A DNA stretch of 64,000 nt from Pseudocercospora fijiensis CIRAD86 (GCF_000340215.1 NW_006921550.1:124001-188000), one strand, 5' to 3'. Counted from the stretch's first letter, positions 23,143 to 35,973 are shown. Notes: generated from the sequence alone by a model not told the origin. Program-made: numbers and translations.

Positions 23143-24084
23143 TCAACGCCGGCCTCTGCCACCACGATCTCTGCTTCTGCTGCGACTCCGGCTGCTGTAG
23201 CTGGAATAGCTGTAACTTCTCCGCCTTCTACCGCCACCTCCACCACCTCTGGGCGGACCTCTCCCTCGCACGGGAGGGGACCGGCTGGGACTCCTGCTCC
23301 TGCCAGAATATGAAGGACTTCGTCTCCTCATTGGTGGTGAGCGACTGCGCGAGTAGCTTCGTGGGCGATAGCTATCTCGGTCGTCGTAGCGATCTCGGTA
23401 GCCTCCTCCTCCTCCCCCACCCCTCGGAGGTGGACCATACCTGCTTGGCGGAGCGGGACTACCCCCCCATCTACCACCCCTGCCTCTCATTGAAGGAAGC
23501 GGCGGTGGACCATCTCGATGTCGATGTGGCTCGCCGAAGCGATTCGGTGGAGGCCGCATTGGTGGCGGGCTTCTACTGAATCGGCGCCTGGGCAAGACTA
23601 TGCTCACGCTGATCAGAGCGCCATCGAGTTGTGCCTCGTGCATGTTCGCGATTGCTGCCTCTGCATAGCTAGCCTGACTGTACAACACGTAGGCGATGCC
23701 CCGGTTAGTCATGAAGTGCTTGTTCATCGGCATCTCCAGCTCTTGTATAGCGCCATACGTGCTAAAGATCTCTCGCAGATGAGTGGCGTTTACGTTCTTG
23801 GTGAGCTTCTCAATGACAATCTTTGCACTCCTTGGCTGATCGCCGCGACTTCCTGACCCGCTTCTGCTTCTGCTGCGCGATATGCTCCGTGATCTGCCAC
23901 GCGATCTTGACCGGCTATGGCTCCTGCCTCTGCTGCGTGATCGACTGTCGCGCGTTCCATTGGCGTGGTCTCTGCTGTTCGAGCGGGAGTTAGATCGTCG
24001 CGCGTTGTCGCTGGTCGCCGCGGCTGGGCGTGCCGGTGTGCGAGAGCGGCCCCGAGAGACGCTGCGCCGGTGTGGTGAGGACAT
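23143..24084 (-). CDS. RNPS1-like SR protein with one RRM
   Basis: A 313-residue nuclear RNA-binding protein. Residues 1-85 are Arg/Ser repeats (SRSRSRGRS type). One RRM covers about 86-165, with IVIEKLTKNVNATHLREIFS, GAIQELEMPMN and RGIAYVLYSQASYAEAAI where RNP2/RNP1 elements stand. The C-terminal half is Pro/Arg/Gly-rich with poly-Gly runs and further RS dipeptides. The order RS, then RRM, then RS/Pro-rich, and the loop sequence fit RNPS1, a splicing activator found in the ASAP/PSAP and exon-junction assemblies. No intron is needed. RS domains mutate easily, so the identity rests on the RRM. Confidence 0.82.
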   Translation of the reverse strand: MSSPHRRSVSRGRSRTPARPAAATSDNARRSNSRSNSRDHANGTRDSRSRSRGRSHSRSRSRGRSRSISRSRSRSGSGSRGDQPRSAKIVIEKLTKNVNATHLREIFSTYGAIQELEMPMNKHFMTNRGIAYVLYSQASYAEAAIANMHEAQLDGALISVSIVLPRRRFSRSPPPMRPPPNRFGEPHRHRDGPPPLPSMRGRGGRWGGSPAPPSRYGPPPRGGGGGGGYRDRYDDRDSYRPRSYSRSRSPPMRRRSPSYSGRSRSPSRSPPVRGRGPPRGGGGGGRRRRSYSYSSYSSRSRSRSRDRGGRGRR

Positions 24085-24666
24085 GTCGATAGCGTGGAGA
24101 GGTGGAATAGAGGCTAGGCTGGCATGCGCTCATGATATGCAGAGCAAAGTACATGTAATTTGCATGTGAAACGGATTGGAGCTCACCTCCTTCTGCACTA
24201 TTCTAGACTGCCGAACTTCAACCGAAGCATCCCTGCTCCAAAACAACACCTCACCTCACCTCGGCGCCAACCTGCCTCAGCACACCACCTCACGAGAAAC
24301 ATCATCATGAGCGCATCGGTCATCCGCCTTCAACAGTCCTATGGCATTGGCCCTCAGAATTGCTACGATTTGCTGTTTAGTCAAAGGCCAGCCTGTTGTC
24401 AGTCGGCTGCACCAGAACTCGATCCTAGGGCCGTCATTTTGCAAATGCAGTAGGCATACTAGCAATGGTTTCCAGGTTCACGGGACACGGGATGTACAGT
24501 ATCACAGCCTCAAAAATCTAGATGGTGAAGAGAAATACGCCTCGGATGCTGATCGAAATGTACCCCTCGTCTACCCGCACTACGTCAACAGAACACGCGC
24601 GGTAAATATATGTTGCGAAACAGATGCAAGCTGTGAGTGTTACACGGCATTTTATCCATCGCCATC
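24085..24666. other. Divergent intergenic region
   Basis: The 5' region shared by the SR-protein gene and the AAA pseudogene. A 49-codon open frame at 24307-24453 (MSASVIRLQQSYG) has a tidy ATG context but no recognisable match, and is not called as a gene. Confidence 0.4.
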
Positions 24667-25467
24667 ATGAGCGGCGACGACGCGAATGTCTTGGATCGAA
24701 GCCAGACAGCTCCTGCTAAGCTGGCCAAAAATCTGTATGGAGTTCCACATGACAAGGGTGGTATCAGCTGGCTGGACGAGCTGCCCGAAAATCTCAACAG
24801 CTCTACACCAAGTCCTGAGCACGCGCTACTGATCCGATACAAGCAGGCACCTCGATCTCAGGATTCATCCAAGCCGATTGAGCTACACTCCATCACTATC
24901 AAAAGTCCTTATCTCAAGACTCTTCTACGAAACGACTCGCTGCCTCATGGAACGCCGTACTGCTGCTTGACGAGGCAGATGCATTCTTGGAGAAGCGTGT
25001 CGATACGGCGGGGGCTCGAGAGCGAAACAAGCGTGTCGCTGGTAAGTGGGATCAAGCCGCTCATGCTGAGGGATGAGTAGTAACATGTTGTGATAGCCTT
25101 TCTTCGAATCCTAGAGTACTACAAGGGCATCCTCATCCTCACCACGAACCGGATTGTAAAGTTTGACGAGGCGTTCCACTCCAGAATCCATCTCACACTA
25201 CCCTTCCAACCTCTGGATCAGAAGTGTCGGGAGAATATCTGGAGGAATTTCTTGAAGGGTGCCGATGTCAGTGATTCCGATGTGAGGTCGTTTGCTGCCG
25301 AGGCTCTCAACGGCAGACAGATTAAGAATGTCATGAAGATGGCCCGACTGTTGGCGAAGGATGAGGAGTCGGCGTTGTCTGCGAGCCAGATTCGGGACGT
25401 CATGACGGTTGTGCTGAGCGACGGGCAAGAAAGGGACGAGGGTGGTCTGGTTGGAAGTGAGTCTTGA
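24667..25467 (+). pseudogene. AAA-ATPase pseudogene with internal deletion
   Basis: The first 87 codons (MSGDDANVLDRSQ to SPYLKTLL) resemble the N-terminal region of the large fungal AAA-ATPases. At about 24937 the frame jumps, and the sequence resumes one frame away as RLAASWNAVLLLDEADAFLEKR, the Walker B region. A 50-60-nt intron (GTAAGT, near 25041-25096) then leads to ILEYYKGILILTTNRI (sensor 1) and FDEAFHSRIHLTL (arginine finger region), and the frame ends at 25467. Walker A and the whole stretch before Walker B, typically some hundreds of residues, are absent, and the junction is out of frame. The C-terminal half is still well conserved, so the loss looks recent. It could also be an assembly error. 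Confidence 0.75.
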
Positions 25468-26596
25468 TCTTTCTCGTGGCTCGAGGTTAAGTGGGGTCGT
25501 GATGACGAAGTTCTTGGAACGACATGACGGCAGCTATTTCAGTGACGCTTTGGAGTTGAGGCTTCAGGATGGTGGTTTCCACATGAAACTCTGCAGAGGT
25601 CGTGTTGCTTCCCCAAAGAGAGTTCTCCGTGACACGCCCCAAGGGTTCATGCTTGCACGCGCGCGCGAGAGAGAGAGAGATTTCATATGACATCTTTCCT
25701 CGGACTACTACTTTGCGCAACATGATCAATTCACGACACTGTACTCCTAGGTGGGTGAGTGTGCAGCTTCGGCAGGCTCCTTCACATGTTTTGTCTGATG
25801 CGCTCCAGCTGTTCGCATACGGTTCGTCGTCGTCACCGGGAGGAAGTCGAGGAAGAGGTGGTTGGAAGGGCGTGGGGCGTGGCGTACAGCAGTTCTCCAG
25901 GCTCAGCAGGGTCGTGGTTCGCGAGTCATTCTGCGGAACTGGCTCGGATGGATGATGGAGCGATCGAAAGGCGGTACTGGCATCGGGTGCAGACATGACT
26001 TGGGCGTGGATGCAAAGCAAATGATGGCAAATGGGTGGCGCTCGGAAGGCTGCTGCCGGCCGGCCATCCTCCGCAATCTTAACGTTATTATTGTTCTACT
26101 GTAGAACTACAGTACGAAGCTCTCCACTCCACCGTGCTTGGATGCTGTTCAACATGAGGCTGCATGCGACTGCTCACTCACCCACCACTTCAATGGGAGT
26201 CCCGATCCAGCAATAACGTACCGTAGCGTACCTGATCATCAAGACTGCCACTAGATCTATCCGATGACGCTCCACGGTCCGCACGACGCCCGCATCGAAG
26301 CATATTCCACGACTCAGGGCCACATGCAGGTCGAGGGAAAGCGCACGCCTGCCTGCCTCCCTCTGCTGCTGCATACAAATATGCTTTCACGCAAGCAACA
26401 TCAATCCAACCACGACCGGGCATTGCGGGGGCCTGATTCGTGCGCTCAGCCGGGGCATGCAGAGTGATGCAGTGGCTCAGTCTAGAGCTGAGCTGCCACG
26501 TCGCCGCGAGTCAGAGCGGCGTGCAGATGGCATGGCGTCAACCCAACCACATTCAGGCCCCAGACTTTGGCCGCCAGTGCGCTGCAGCCATCGAGA

Positions 26597-26635
<39 letters not shown>

Positions 26636-27003
26636 TCGGTCTGGCAGGGTCGGCCATCACATCGTGCTCGAGTGAAGGGTGAGACGAGGTGAGGGCGATG
26701 AGTGACAGTATTCTAGCGCATCGCATCGCATGCCCAAGGGTGGAGTGGGCGGCCAGCGTAGCTTTGCGTATTCTAGGCTGATCTGATGCGATGCGATGCC
26801 ACCAGATCCAATCCAGCCGCCGAACTGCTGGTGCGGTGCGGTGCGGTGCCCGCTGCGCTGTGCATGAGTCGCAATGCGAACTAAATCGAAGATGCCATCA
26901 AGCATGTGCATCAAATATAGCGCTTCCCGCCGCTGCCAGGAACGCCCTCCCATGTCGCTGCGCTGCGCTGTCGACCTCGTCCAACGTTGAAGCACACGTC
27001 GAC
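25468..27003. other. Long intergenic region upstream of the giant receptor gene
   Basis: About 1.5 kb without a supported gene. Simple repeats are a CG/GA dinucleotide run near 25659-25680, a GCGGGC-type run near 26598-26636, a GATGC run near 26785-26799 and a GTGCG run near 26830-26848. Open frames on both strands here are mostly shadows of these repeats. The part next to 27004 presumably holds the receptor promoter and a long 5' UTR. Confidence 0.5.
26598..26636. repeat. GCGGGC microsatellite
   Basis: About six tandem copies of a 6-bp GC-only unit, about 370 bp before the receptor start codon. Confidence 0.9.
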
Positions 27004-30000
27004 ATGTTGTGCACGCCGAGCATACTGGTGTTGTTGCCGGCGCTCGCGGGGAGGCTGACTGCACCCTCGGCCGTCACAGCACTTGACCTTCGCAGTCGCC
27101 AAGCCACACACACATCAGCACTACCTTCCTGTGTGGTAAGTTGCATCCATCATCTCCCTTGCTATCCCATACTTCACTGACCGCTAATCCTGGCATGTAG
27201 CAAGGATGCATAGACACACTGCCAACCTGCCAGACAACAGATGCTTGCTTCTGCGACGACAGCTCGCTAACTTCTGCATACACATCCTGCCTTCAGACAC
27301 AATGCACCACGAGCACAGAACGCATTGCCGGACAGCGCTTTCACTCGGACAGCTGTAGCGATGAAGAAGCCACCCGCAGTGGAGAATCATACCTGATTGG
27401 TGTGACCTGGGCCTACTTCGCTCTGACTGTCATCTTTGTTGCCCTTCGCCTGGTCTCAAGATGGCCAGGTGTCAATGGAAACGGCTACGACTGGGACGAC
27501 TATGTCATCATCCTCGCCTTCGTCTTGCTGATCCCTCTGGACGTCAGTCTGCATCAAGAAGCAAGACTGGGCCTAGGTCGGGACATGTGGTTCAACAGTG
27601 CTTCGAGCATTAGCAGAATCCTTCATTGGTTTTATGCGACTGAAATCCTCTACATTTGCGTCGTCATGCTGGCAAAGCTTGCCATTGTCCTGCTATACCT
27701 TCGCATCTGGACGGCCGACTCCATCACCAAGCCTTTCCGACTGGCTTGCTGGATCACCATCGGCCTGTGCATCGCCACAATGCTCGCTTTCGTCCTGGCC
27801 ACCATCTTCCAATGCGAGCCGATCAGCTACGCTTGGAACTACATTTCTGGAGGCAACGGAAATTGCATCCAGCTAGCTCCAATGCTGTATGCCTTTGCTG
27901 CACTCGACATTGTCTACAACATCATCGTCTTCCTGCTCCCTGTACCTGGCCTCCGCAAGCTCCAGATTGGCTGGTCAAAGAAGCTGGCTCTGTCAACTGT
28001 CTTTGGCATGGGTGCTCTCGTGACCATCTTTTCCATCGTCCGAATCGCTTTCCTCGCACGCAGCGACCGCGAATCAAATGCGACCTGGTACTACCACTGG
28101 ATCGGACTGTGGAGCATCGTCGAAGCCAACCTTTCCGTCATCTGCGTCTGTGCACCCGCTACCGTCGGTCTTGTTCAGAGATGGATGAACGGTGGAGTTC
28201 GGGAAGCAGACGACGACTGGCTCAACGGATCCTTCACTCGCCAGATGGCTATTCGCGGCCCACTCGATTCCGATGACGGCTCACCCGATCTGGTGCCTAC
28301 TGAGATTTCACGCAACGGTTTTGGCGATGCTGAAAACGCTTTCAGGCAAGATCGGGAAGATGTACGATACTCCGAGTCAATCAATGACAAGCCTGGCGAG
28401 AACATGTCTACTGCGGACAGTGCTTCCGCCATGTCTCGTAATCGAGCTGGCGAGCAACCCATGTATGGGAGTGCTCCCGGCGACGGAACTGCGCTCCAGT
28501 ACCGCCCGCAGTCTGGAAGCTCTCGAGTTGAGATCAGCCACGAGCCACCAACACAGCCTGCTGAGGCCCATTTGTCGTATCGTGATGAAAACGACATCTA
28601 CCATGAAGTCATCGTCACCGACATTCCCCACGGAAGACATGGTCCAATCCACCCCAGCCGAAGTCGGATGAGGCCTTCAAATCTTCGAGCACTTGCTGAA
28701 GACGAAGTTGATGAGCGAGGCCGCCCTGGCTCTGAGCCGAGCGCGAACGCCTCATCCAACATCCCTTCATCACAACTTGATTCTACACGAAACTCGGATC
28801 CGCAAGGCAATGGCGTACTCCTTGGTACCGCACCACAGAGTCCTCCAAAGTCACCAATTGCTCGTTCCCTCTCGCCGCCTGTATCCCAAATTACCGCCGA
28901 TTCCATCGACGGCGGTGTCGCTTCTGGTATCTTCTCTCGGCCAAAGTCTTACTCCCAGCGACCGGTCAGCCAGATCGCTCGCACTCCGTCTCTTGCGAGC
29001 GCTACTATCGAGGCTACTGAGGTAGCAGCAAAGACTCCATCGCCACCATTCATGTCGCCCCCTGCTTCTGGTTCATCTCACTCGATTGCCACGCAGACTG
29101 AAGACACTGAGCTGTCCCCATCGCCACCTTCCATCCGACCCAAGCACCAAAGAAGTCAAGAGGTTTTGTTCAGTCCTCGATCCCTGTCTCCAAATGCCAG
29201 TGAACATCAATTTGGCTCTCTCAAGGCACCTTCGATGGGCACTCAGACCGACGAAGAGGACATGTCACCAGTCCGCGGCGCTCATCACAACTCTTCCATG
29301 AACAATGGTATTGAAGTGTCGCCGATGCTGCCAAAGTCTCCGCCTCCGCCTCCGAGCGGTCGCTGGGAATGGCCATCTGAGCCCGAGCCAGAACCAGTCA
29401 ACATGGAGCCACCTCGAGGCCGTTCGCCACCGCTAAACATGGCACCACGAGAGCCGTCCACCGTGTCTGTGGATCGTGCGGTCCAAGCTGATATCCCGAC
29501 ACCAGAAGATGAGAAATCTCCTATTCCAAGACCTGCGGGATATCGTGATTCGGCAACGAATGTGGATCAAGGCTTCGGTTCTCCCGGACCACACGACTTC
29601 TACCCGACTACTCGGTCTCCTTCCAGATCGCCGATGCAGTCACCTGGTGCACCGGATCAGTACGCTATGGAGAATATCGCACCTTTCACGCAGATGAACC
29701 AAATGCGATCTCCATCACGCTCGCCTTCGAGATCACCGGTACCCCTTACAGACGAGAGTGCCAACATCACCACCTCGGAAGAAGTCAAGTTCCGCGGTCG
29801 GTCGCCACCCAGACGTGAAGGGTCGATTGTGCCTGCACCACGTTCTGCATCTTCTGCCGCTTTGCGTTCGCCACCCGTATTGCCCAGAATGATTGACGCC
29901 GGCAACCAAACGGATGAAGACGACGATGACTTCATTGATGATCGTCCACAGACACTGTCTCCTCCACGAGGCCGTGAACAAATGCCGTCCCTTTCGCCGA

Positions 30001-33000
30001 CTGTTTCTCAGCTTGATCTCCCCTATGCCAGCAGGAATGTTGAGGCTGAGATGAGGAACAAGTCACGTTCACCACTGCCAAATCATCCTTACCAATGGCA
30101 AAACGATGGTTCGCGATCTCGTTCACGACCCGCCTCGGGCGAACTGCTACCTCCCACGACCTACAATGTCGGTCCGCCGACAACGTACAACGTTGGTTGG
30201 CAGCGTGATTCCCCTCGTCACTCACGTTCTCGTCAGCGATCGCCTCAGCCGATGTTCTGGGACGGTCCGGCCATCAAGGAGGATATTGGCAATGCCTTCG
30301 CAGAACAGCCGTATCAGCATGAGATGAATGAATCTCGCGAGTGGCAAAGCCCTGGCCCATACAATCGTAATGAGGACCATTCTCGCGAGTGGCGAAACCC
30401 ATCGCCAAACACCCGCGAGAAGAATGACTGGAGAAGTCCATCGCCGTGGAGAAACGGAACCAGATCTCCTCCGAGATTTCTCTCACCGCTTCCAGGTCCA
30501 GACTACGACGATATGGGCAAGGGTCCTCGCACTGCGTCTTCTCAAGCCGTTCCCGTATACCGCATGGAGCGCAACAGGTCCATGTCGCCTACTGCATGGC
30601 AAGCCGGTGTGGCACCATCGCCCGAGCATTACGAGCAACCTGAGGAGTCTCCATTCACAAAATTCCAGAAGGAGCAAGAATGGCGTCCACCTTCACCAAC
30701 TTCGTTGATGTCGGGTATTTTGCCCGAGGAGGCTCATGGTCGCGAATTCCGATCCCCGAACATGTCGCCGCTCCGCGAAGACTCACGATCCAGGTCTCGA
30801 AGCCGACCTGGAATGGGTCAAAGGCTGCGCTCTCGCTCGCTCATTCCATCGCGGTCCCCCCCGCAAGAAAGGTCATACTCGGCTGAGTCTGTTCAATCCC
30901 ATAATAAGGACACTCAAACAAGTCCAGACGATGAGTACCCACCTCTCGACCAGGTTGATAAGAACAACAACCGATCTGCTTCGGTGCAAACTGATGACCT
31001 TCCATCTCCTCCAGAGGATCGACCGAACAGTCAAGAAATCGCAGTTCGCCCTCATCTCTCTCCTCTGCAGCCAATGGACAGACTAAGGAGTCCTGGGTCT
31101 TCGAAGGATCCTTCACCTCAGCAGACTCTTGCGAAGCAAGTCAATGATCACTCGAACAGATCGCCTCCAAAGTCTCGCTCACCACCCGCTGCAATTCGAT
31201 CTCACTCTGTCGAGGGAGGTACGCAGACGGACAGTGATTGGGAAGATCACTTGGAAGATGCGGTCGCACTGGACATTCATGCTGGTGACAACTTTGATCC
31301 ATCACAACGCAAGTCACGATCGCCACCATATCAGCGCTCAACATCTGCCGACGCTGGTATGCAGACCGATAGTGATTGGGAAGAGCACCTTGACAAGGCT
31401 CTCAACGAAGCTCAAGCAAGACAAGATGAGCACAAGTACGCCGACAATGCTCAATCTCCGGGCTTCCCACATATGCCGCCTCTCAGCATGCGTGATCACT
31501 CCGCTTCGCCTGCTCACTCTCCATATCCATTACCCCCACATGGCTACGAATTGATGAACGATATTCCCGTCCACGGTGGTCAACCTATGGATCGTGGCAG
31601 CCCGCAAAGGAATGACGGTCGTGGTCGCTCGCCGCCACCTGCCAACGAGGCTTATCCGAGTCCACGTACTGGAATTCCTCGCATGCCTTCAATCGAGCCT
31701 GCCGACCAGTTCCGACTTGGTGGAAATTCACCTCGCCGCGGTGCTGGTGGTCTCCATGACAAGTACATGGATGACGAGGATGGCTATATCGGTGATCGAG
31801 ACGCCACTCCTGATGACTACTTCCGTGGACTGGCTGGTCTTCGTCTGCGCTCGGCATCCGGATCTCCTCTACGTGAGGACGACGATGAAGATGATGGTCG
31901 CGATTGGCAACCTCCACGTCCTGGTCAAGACTTTGATTACGAGATCCCGAAGATTCCACCGGAGCTCCTTGCACAGCTTGTTGATGCTTCCACGTCCAAA
32001 TACGATGGCGATCGTTCGCCTTCACCGCCTCAAACAAATGATCCGACTCTGGCTGCCATGGCTCAGGCTTCGGCTGATCGCGCTTTGAATGACGAGCGAT
32101 CTCCTTCGCCAGGTCTCCAGCCTTCAGTCTCTTCTCTTGCTCTGCCGTTCCACGGCGAACAGGGCTGGTCTGGTCCACCTTCACCAGGGGAACTCGCATC
32201 GCATTTGTCGCCGCTCACTAGCTCAGCTGCAATGTCTCCATCTCGACCGAGCAACATGTTCCAAAATCAACCATATGAGGCTCAAATTGCTGCTTTGAAC
32301 GCGCTGTCTCCAGGCGACTCTGGCTTCCCAAGTCCTTCTGCTCCCGGACATCGCTCCCCATCTCCGGGTGATCTTGCAGCCAGACTTGCTGAAGTCACCA
32401 GAGTCCCCGAGTCGAAGAACGCCTCGCCCATGCCGAGTCCACATGTTGCCAGTCCCTGCCAAGAGTCACCTACTGGCACTCCCGATGGCGAGAAAGATGC
32501 CCTGCCCAACTGGGGCGCTACACCTTGGCATGACGCTCGAAGCCCTGGTGATTCTCCCCTCGAATCTCCAGATGAGGCTGCTGGCGTTAGCATCCACCGT
32601 GGCGAGTCTTACCAGGGCCCATCTCCAGAGCAATACACAGCTGGCACCGACATGAACACTCCTGGATCTGAGTTTCTTCCAACTCGCCCAGTTTCTCAGA
32701 TGATAGTTCCAACGCTTGGCCAAAGGATTGCTGCTGAGGACGAGCAAATGTCGCCGCCTGCCAGTCCTGGCATGGAGGAGGAGGATCTCAAGCTTGATGG
32801 TCCAGCTTGTCCAGCACCAACGTCGGTTGCTCAGAATCCTGAGATCAATAAGCTCATTGAAGGACTCGCGTCTCGTTCACCTTCTCCTCCTGTAGAGAAG
32901 CTGAACAGAGACGATGATGACGAAGAACCAATTGCAAGCCATTTGGATGAGCCACGTACTGGTGATCTTGCCGATAACTCTCGCTCTCCTTCAATCTTGG

Positions 33001-34982
33001 GAGACGAGATTGATTGTAACCGCGACAGCATTGCATCTACGCCCGGATCTGATATCGAAGTGCCCTTTGAGATTGGCCTATTCAACGAAGCTGGATCGCG
33101 CTCGATCTCGCCGCCAGTCGACCGAATGGGAAGCGGGTCTGATGATGAGCGTGAGCCTTCTCGTGCAGCCTCTCCTGTCGAAAAGCTCGCCCAGATCCTC
33201 CGCACTCCAACGCCTCAGTCAGAGCGCGAGGAGCTGTTCTCTGAGGCTACATCGCCTCGTATTGAAGAGATTGGCAGCGAGATGCAAGACAGTCCAATGC
33301 TTGCTAGACAAGCAGAGCTTCGCAATGTTGACCCAGCAGATCGTGATGACTATGACAGCGTGGCACCACGATCTCCATCACCAGTCGAGCATGAGCCAGG
33401 GTTCGTTGATCCTGCTGATCGCGATGACTATGACAGCGTTGCCGCTTCTGCTCATCATGAGCAGCTTTCAACCCTTCACGAGACTGATCCAGAGACCGAG
33501 GAGTCAGAAGAAGAGGTGGAACCAGAGCCGTCGCCGGCGCCACCACAGATTGAAGAGGCCCCACAGTCCGACGCTGATGAGACGGATATTGAGGAAGGAA
33601 GCAAGGACAGCAATTTCCCCAAATCTTCGCTTCCTTTCCCTGTACGACAGGCGATGTCTCTTCTGCAGCTAAAGGCAAAAACTGACGACGTTGCGGAATC
33701 TGTCAATAAGTCGGTGCGCTCTCCATCTCCAGCCAAGCCCAAATATGTTGATCAGGCTACCGCAATCACACCGATGGAGAGGGAAGAACCAGAGATGTCA
33801 AGAACTGGTTCCGAGTTGAGACTTGATGACTTGCCTGCTCGTTCCCCGTCCCCTGGCGCTGGTCCAAAATATGTCGACTCTGCAACTGCTACCACTTTCG
33901 AGGAGGCTCGACCAGAAGTACCGCCTGGTGACTGGGACCAGGAGGCTGATGCTGCTGACGCTGATGCTCGATCCCCATCTCCCGTTACTGAAAAGTACAT
34001 CGACGAGGCAACCGTCGCCGCTCTCGAGCGTGGTCCAACTCCTTCTCCGAGCAAGCCAAACTATGTCAATCAAACCACCGCCATGACTTTGGAGGAAGCT
34101 CAGCCGGAGCTGGCTACACGTGACTTGGCCATCGATGTCTTGTCCTCTCGTTCTATTCAGGAGGACGATCTTCCGACTGCCAGCCTGCTCGCCGAGGCAT
34201 CTCGCAAGTCTGAAGATGTGTCCGAGGTCGATGAGCTGCCAACGGTTAGTGCTCTTGTTGACTCGAACAAGCCCGGCCCAGAGGAGAGGAGCCAATTCTC
34301 CAAGACCAGTTCTGAGGAAGAAAGTCTATTCTCTCGCCAGTCCAAGATTGAGGCTGAAGACTCAAGTCGGCCAGGCTCGTATCCATCCAACAGATCCGAC
34401 TCAGCTGACTCTGGCTCGCTACCAAGCCTACCAAGCCTGTCAAAGTCTCACTCGAGATCTCCACCTCCTCAAAGAGAGCTCCACACGCCTGAGCCGACTG
34501 AGGATGCAAGTCGACCAGTGTCACAGTTGGCAGAGCCGACTCTGAGCACGATCGCAGAGTCTCCACCAACACCCGAGCCAGAGATCAAGAACCTTGATCT
34601 CTCACCTATGGAACAAGCTCACGAGGACGCCGACTCCAACGATCCAGAGACGCGCCCAACTTCAATGTACTTCTCACCGCTCTCTACACCTGGTGTCCAG
34701 CCAAGCAATCTACCCACACCAAAGTTCGTCTCCGCTCTCGCGACCCCAACTGAAGAATACTTCGAAGAAGAAGCCACAGGAAGCCGAACTCCCACGGCCA
34801 CTGAGTCTGCAAAGTTCTCCTTTCCAGCACGAGGTCTATCACCAGCCTCCAACTTCCTAGGTCAGCGTCTCGCTCTTCCAGGATCACCTCACCCGGAAGT
34901 TAGCAGCCCGAACCCACCTTCGCGTGGTGCATCGCCACTTGGACTTGAGCTTCCATTTTCTGGTGAGCAGGAGTCCAAGTAA
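27004..34982 (+). CDS. CFEM/Pth11-like seven-TM receptor with giant disordered tail
   Basis: Exons 27004-27135 and 27201-34982 give about 2,637 residues. A signal peptide (MLCTPSILVLLPALAG) precedes a CFEM module with eight Cys (PSCVQGC, PTC, ACFCDD, SC, QC and a last Cys). Seven hydrophobic helices follow at about residues 110-370, with YDWDDYVII and the IFQCEPISYAWN element typical of the Pth11-like rhodopsin-fold family of surface sensors. Such receptors are usually 400-550 residues. Here a tail of about 2,250 residues continues without an intron or stop. It is Ser/Pro/Arg-rich (SRSPSP repeats), with acidic patches and small internal repeats: DPADRDDYDSVA twice and [PE][KN]Y[VI][DN]xxT four times. 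Eight [TVMN]Q[TA] motifs lie at about residues 674-1431. It probably senses surface or host cues; the tail's role is unknown. Confidence 0.88.
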
Positions 34983-35973
34983 GAATGGAAAGCATGTCTG
35001 TGTTTGGTTGCAGAATGATACCCCTGTCAGATTGTTGTGCTGGCTGTACTATTAATTTTTTTTTCCTTTTCTGTGGGCGGGTAAACAGTCCTTGCTCTCT
35101 CTTTTATTATGATGATGACGACAGGAAAGATTTTTCTCCATGTCTACTCTGTAAACAGTCAGATAGTATGATGTGTGTATTAACACTGAATCAATATTTT
35201 CCATTTCCCTTTCTCGCCATGGCGGAAATTCTGTGAGATTGTTGAACTCTATCTCTCTTTGACGGCGGCAACCTAGAAACAGAGTGAGTGAGACCATTCT
35301 TCTCTCTCTTCGACGACACGTTTGCGAGACTGCCTACACAACAATGTCAAAAGGCATCGTGTACCGACGACCTCCACAACGAATACGGTAGAACCCCATC
35401 CAAACGCTAAAATTTTTTTTCCTAAAGCCGGCACTTTAAAAAAAAATTTCAGTCTAAGTACACGGGGAATGATGTCGAGAAAAAAAAAAGAAACCTCTAC
35501 CTCTTGTTATTATCTCCTCTAATTATCTACTGCTACCTACTTTAACCTCCCGCCGTCCCCCATAAAGAAAGGCCTGTCTCTCTGCAGACGCTTTGTAGCA
35601 CTTTCTTATAGTTTCCTACAATCCGAGGGCTCGTCGGAGAGATGGGGCTTCGCTTGATCTTCTTCTAGGACACCTTCTGTTTGATTTATAAAGGACCTAT
35701 TAAGTGATCCTGTGATTTTTTGTCGTGAAGGAAGGAAGGAAGGCAGGCAGGCTATAATTTGAATTATTAGTGCTGGAAGGTAGATTGGTCGATAAGCAAG
35801 TAGCATTACGCGTTGGATGTGTAGTATCGACGTTACCAAAGGGAGGGTTTTTTTTTTCTTACGATAGTAACCGGCATCGGTATCTTAACTAATTTCACTC
35901 TTTACTTAAGAAATGTCCTTGCTGCGTCTGTGACAACTCTTTGTCTCTATATCTACTCTTAAGCATTGATTGT
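34983..35973. other. Convergent intergenic region, low complexity
   Basis: About 1 kb of AT-rich, homopolymer-rich sequence (several runs of A or T of 8-10) between two convergent genes. No coding frame is supported. Confidence 0.55.

Noticed and set aside
25487..26020. 177-codon minus-strand frame after the AAA pseudogene
   Set aside because: Low-complexity composition, no ATG context or domain, overlaps a CG/GA run.
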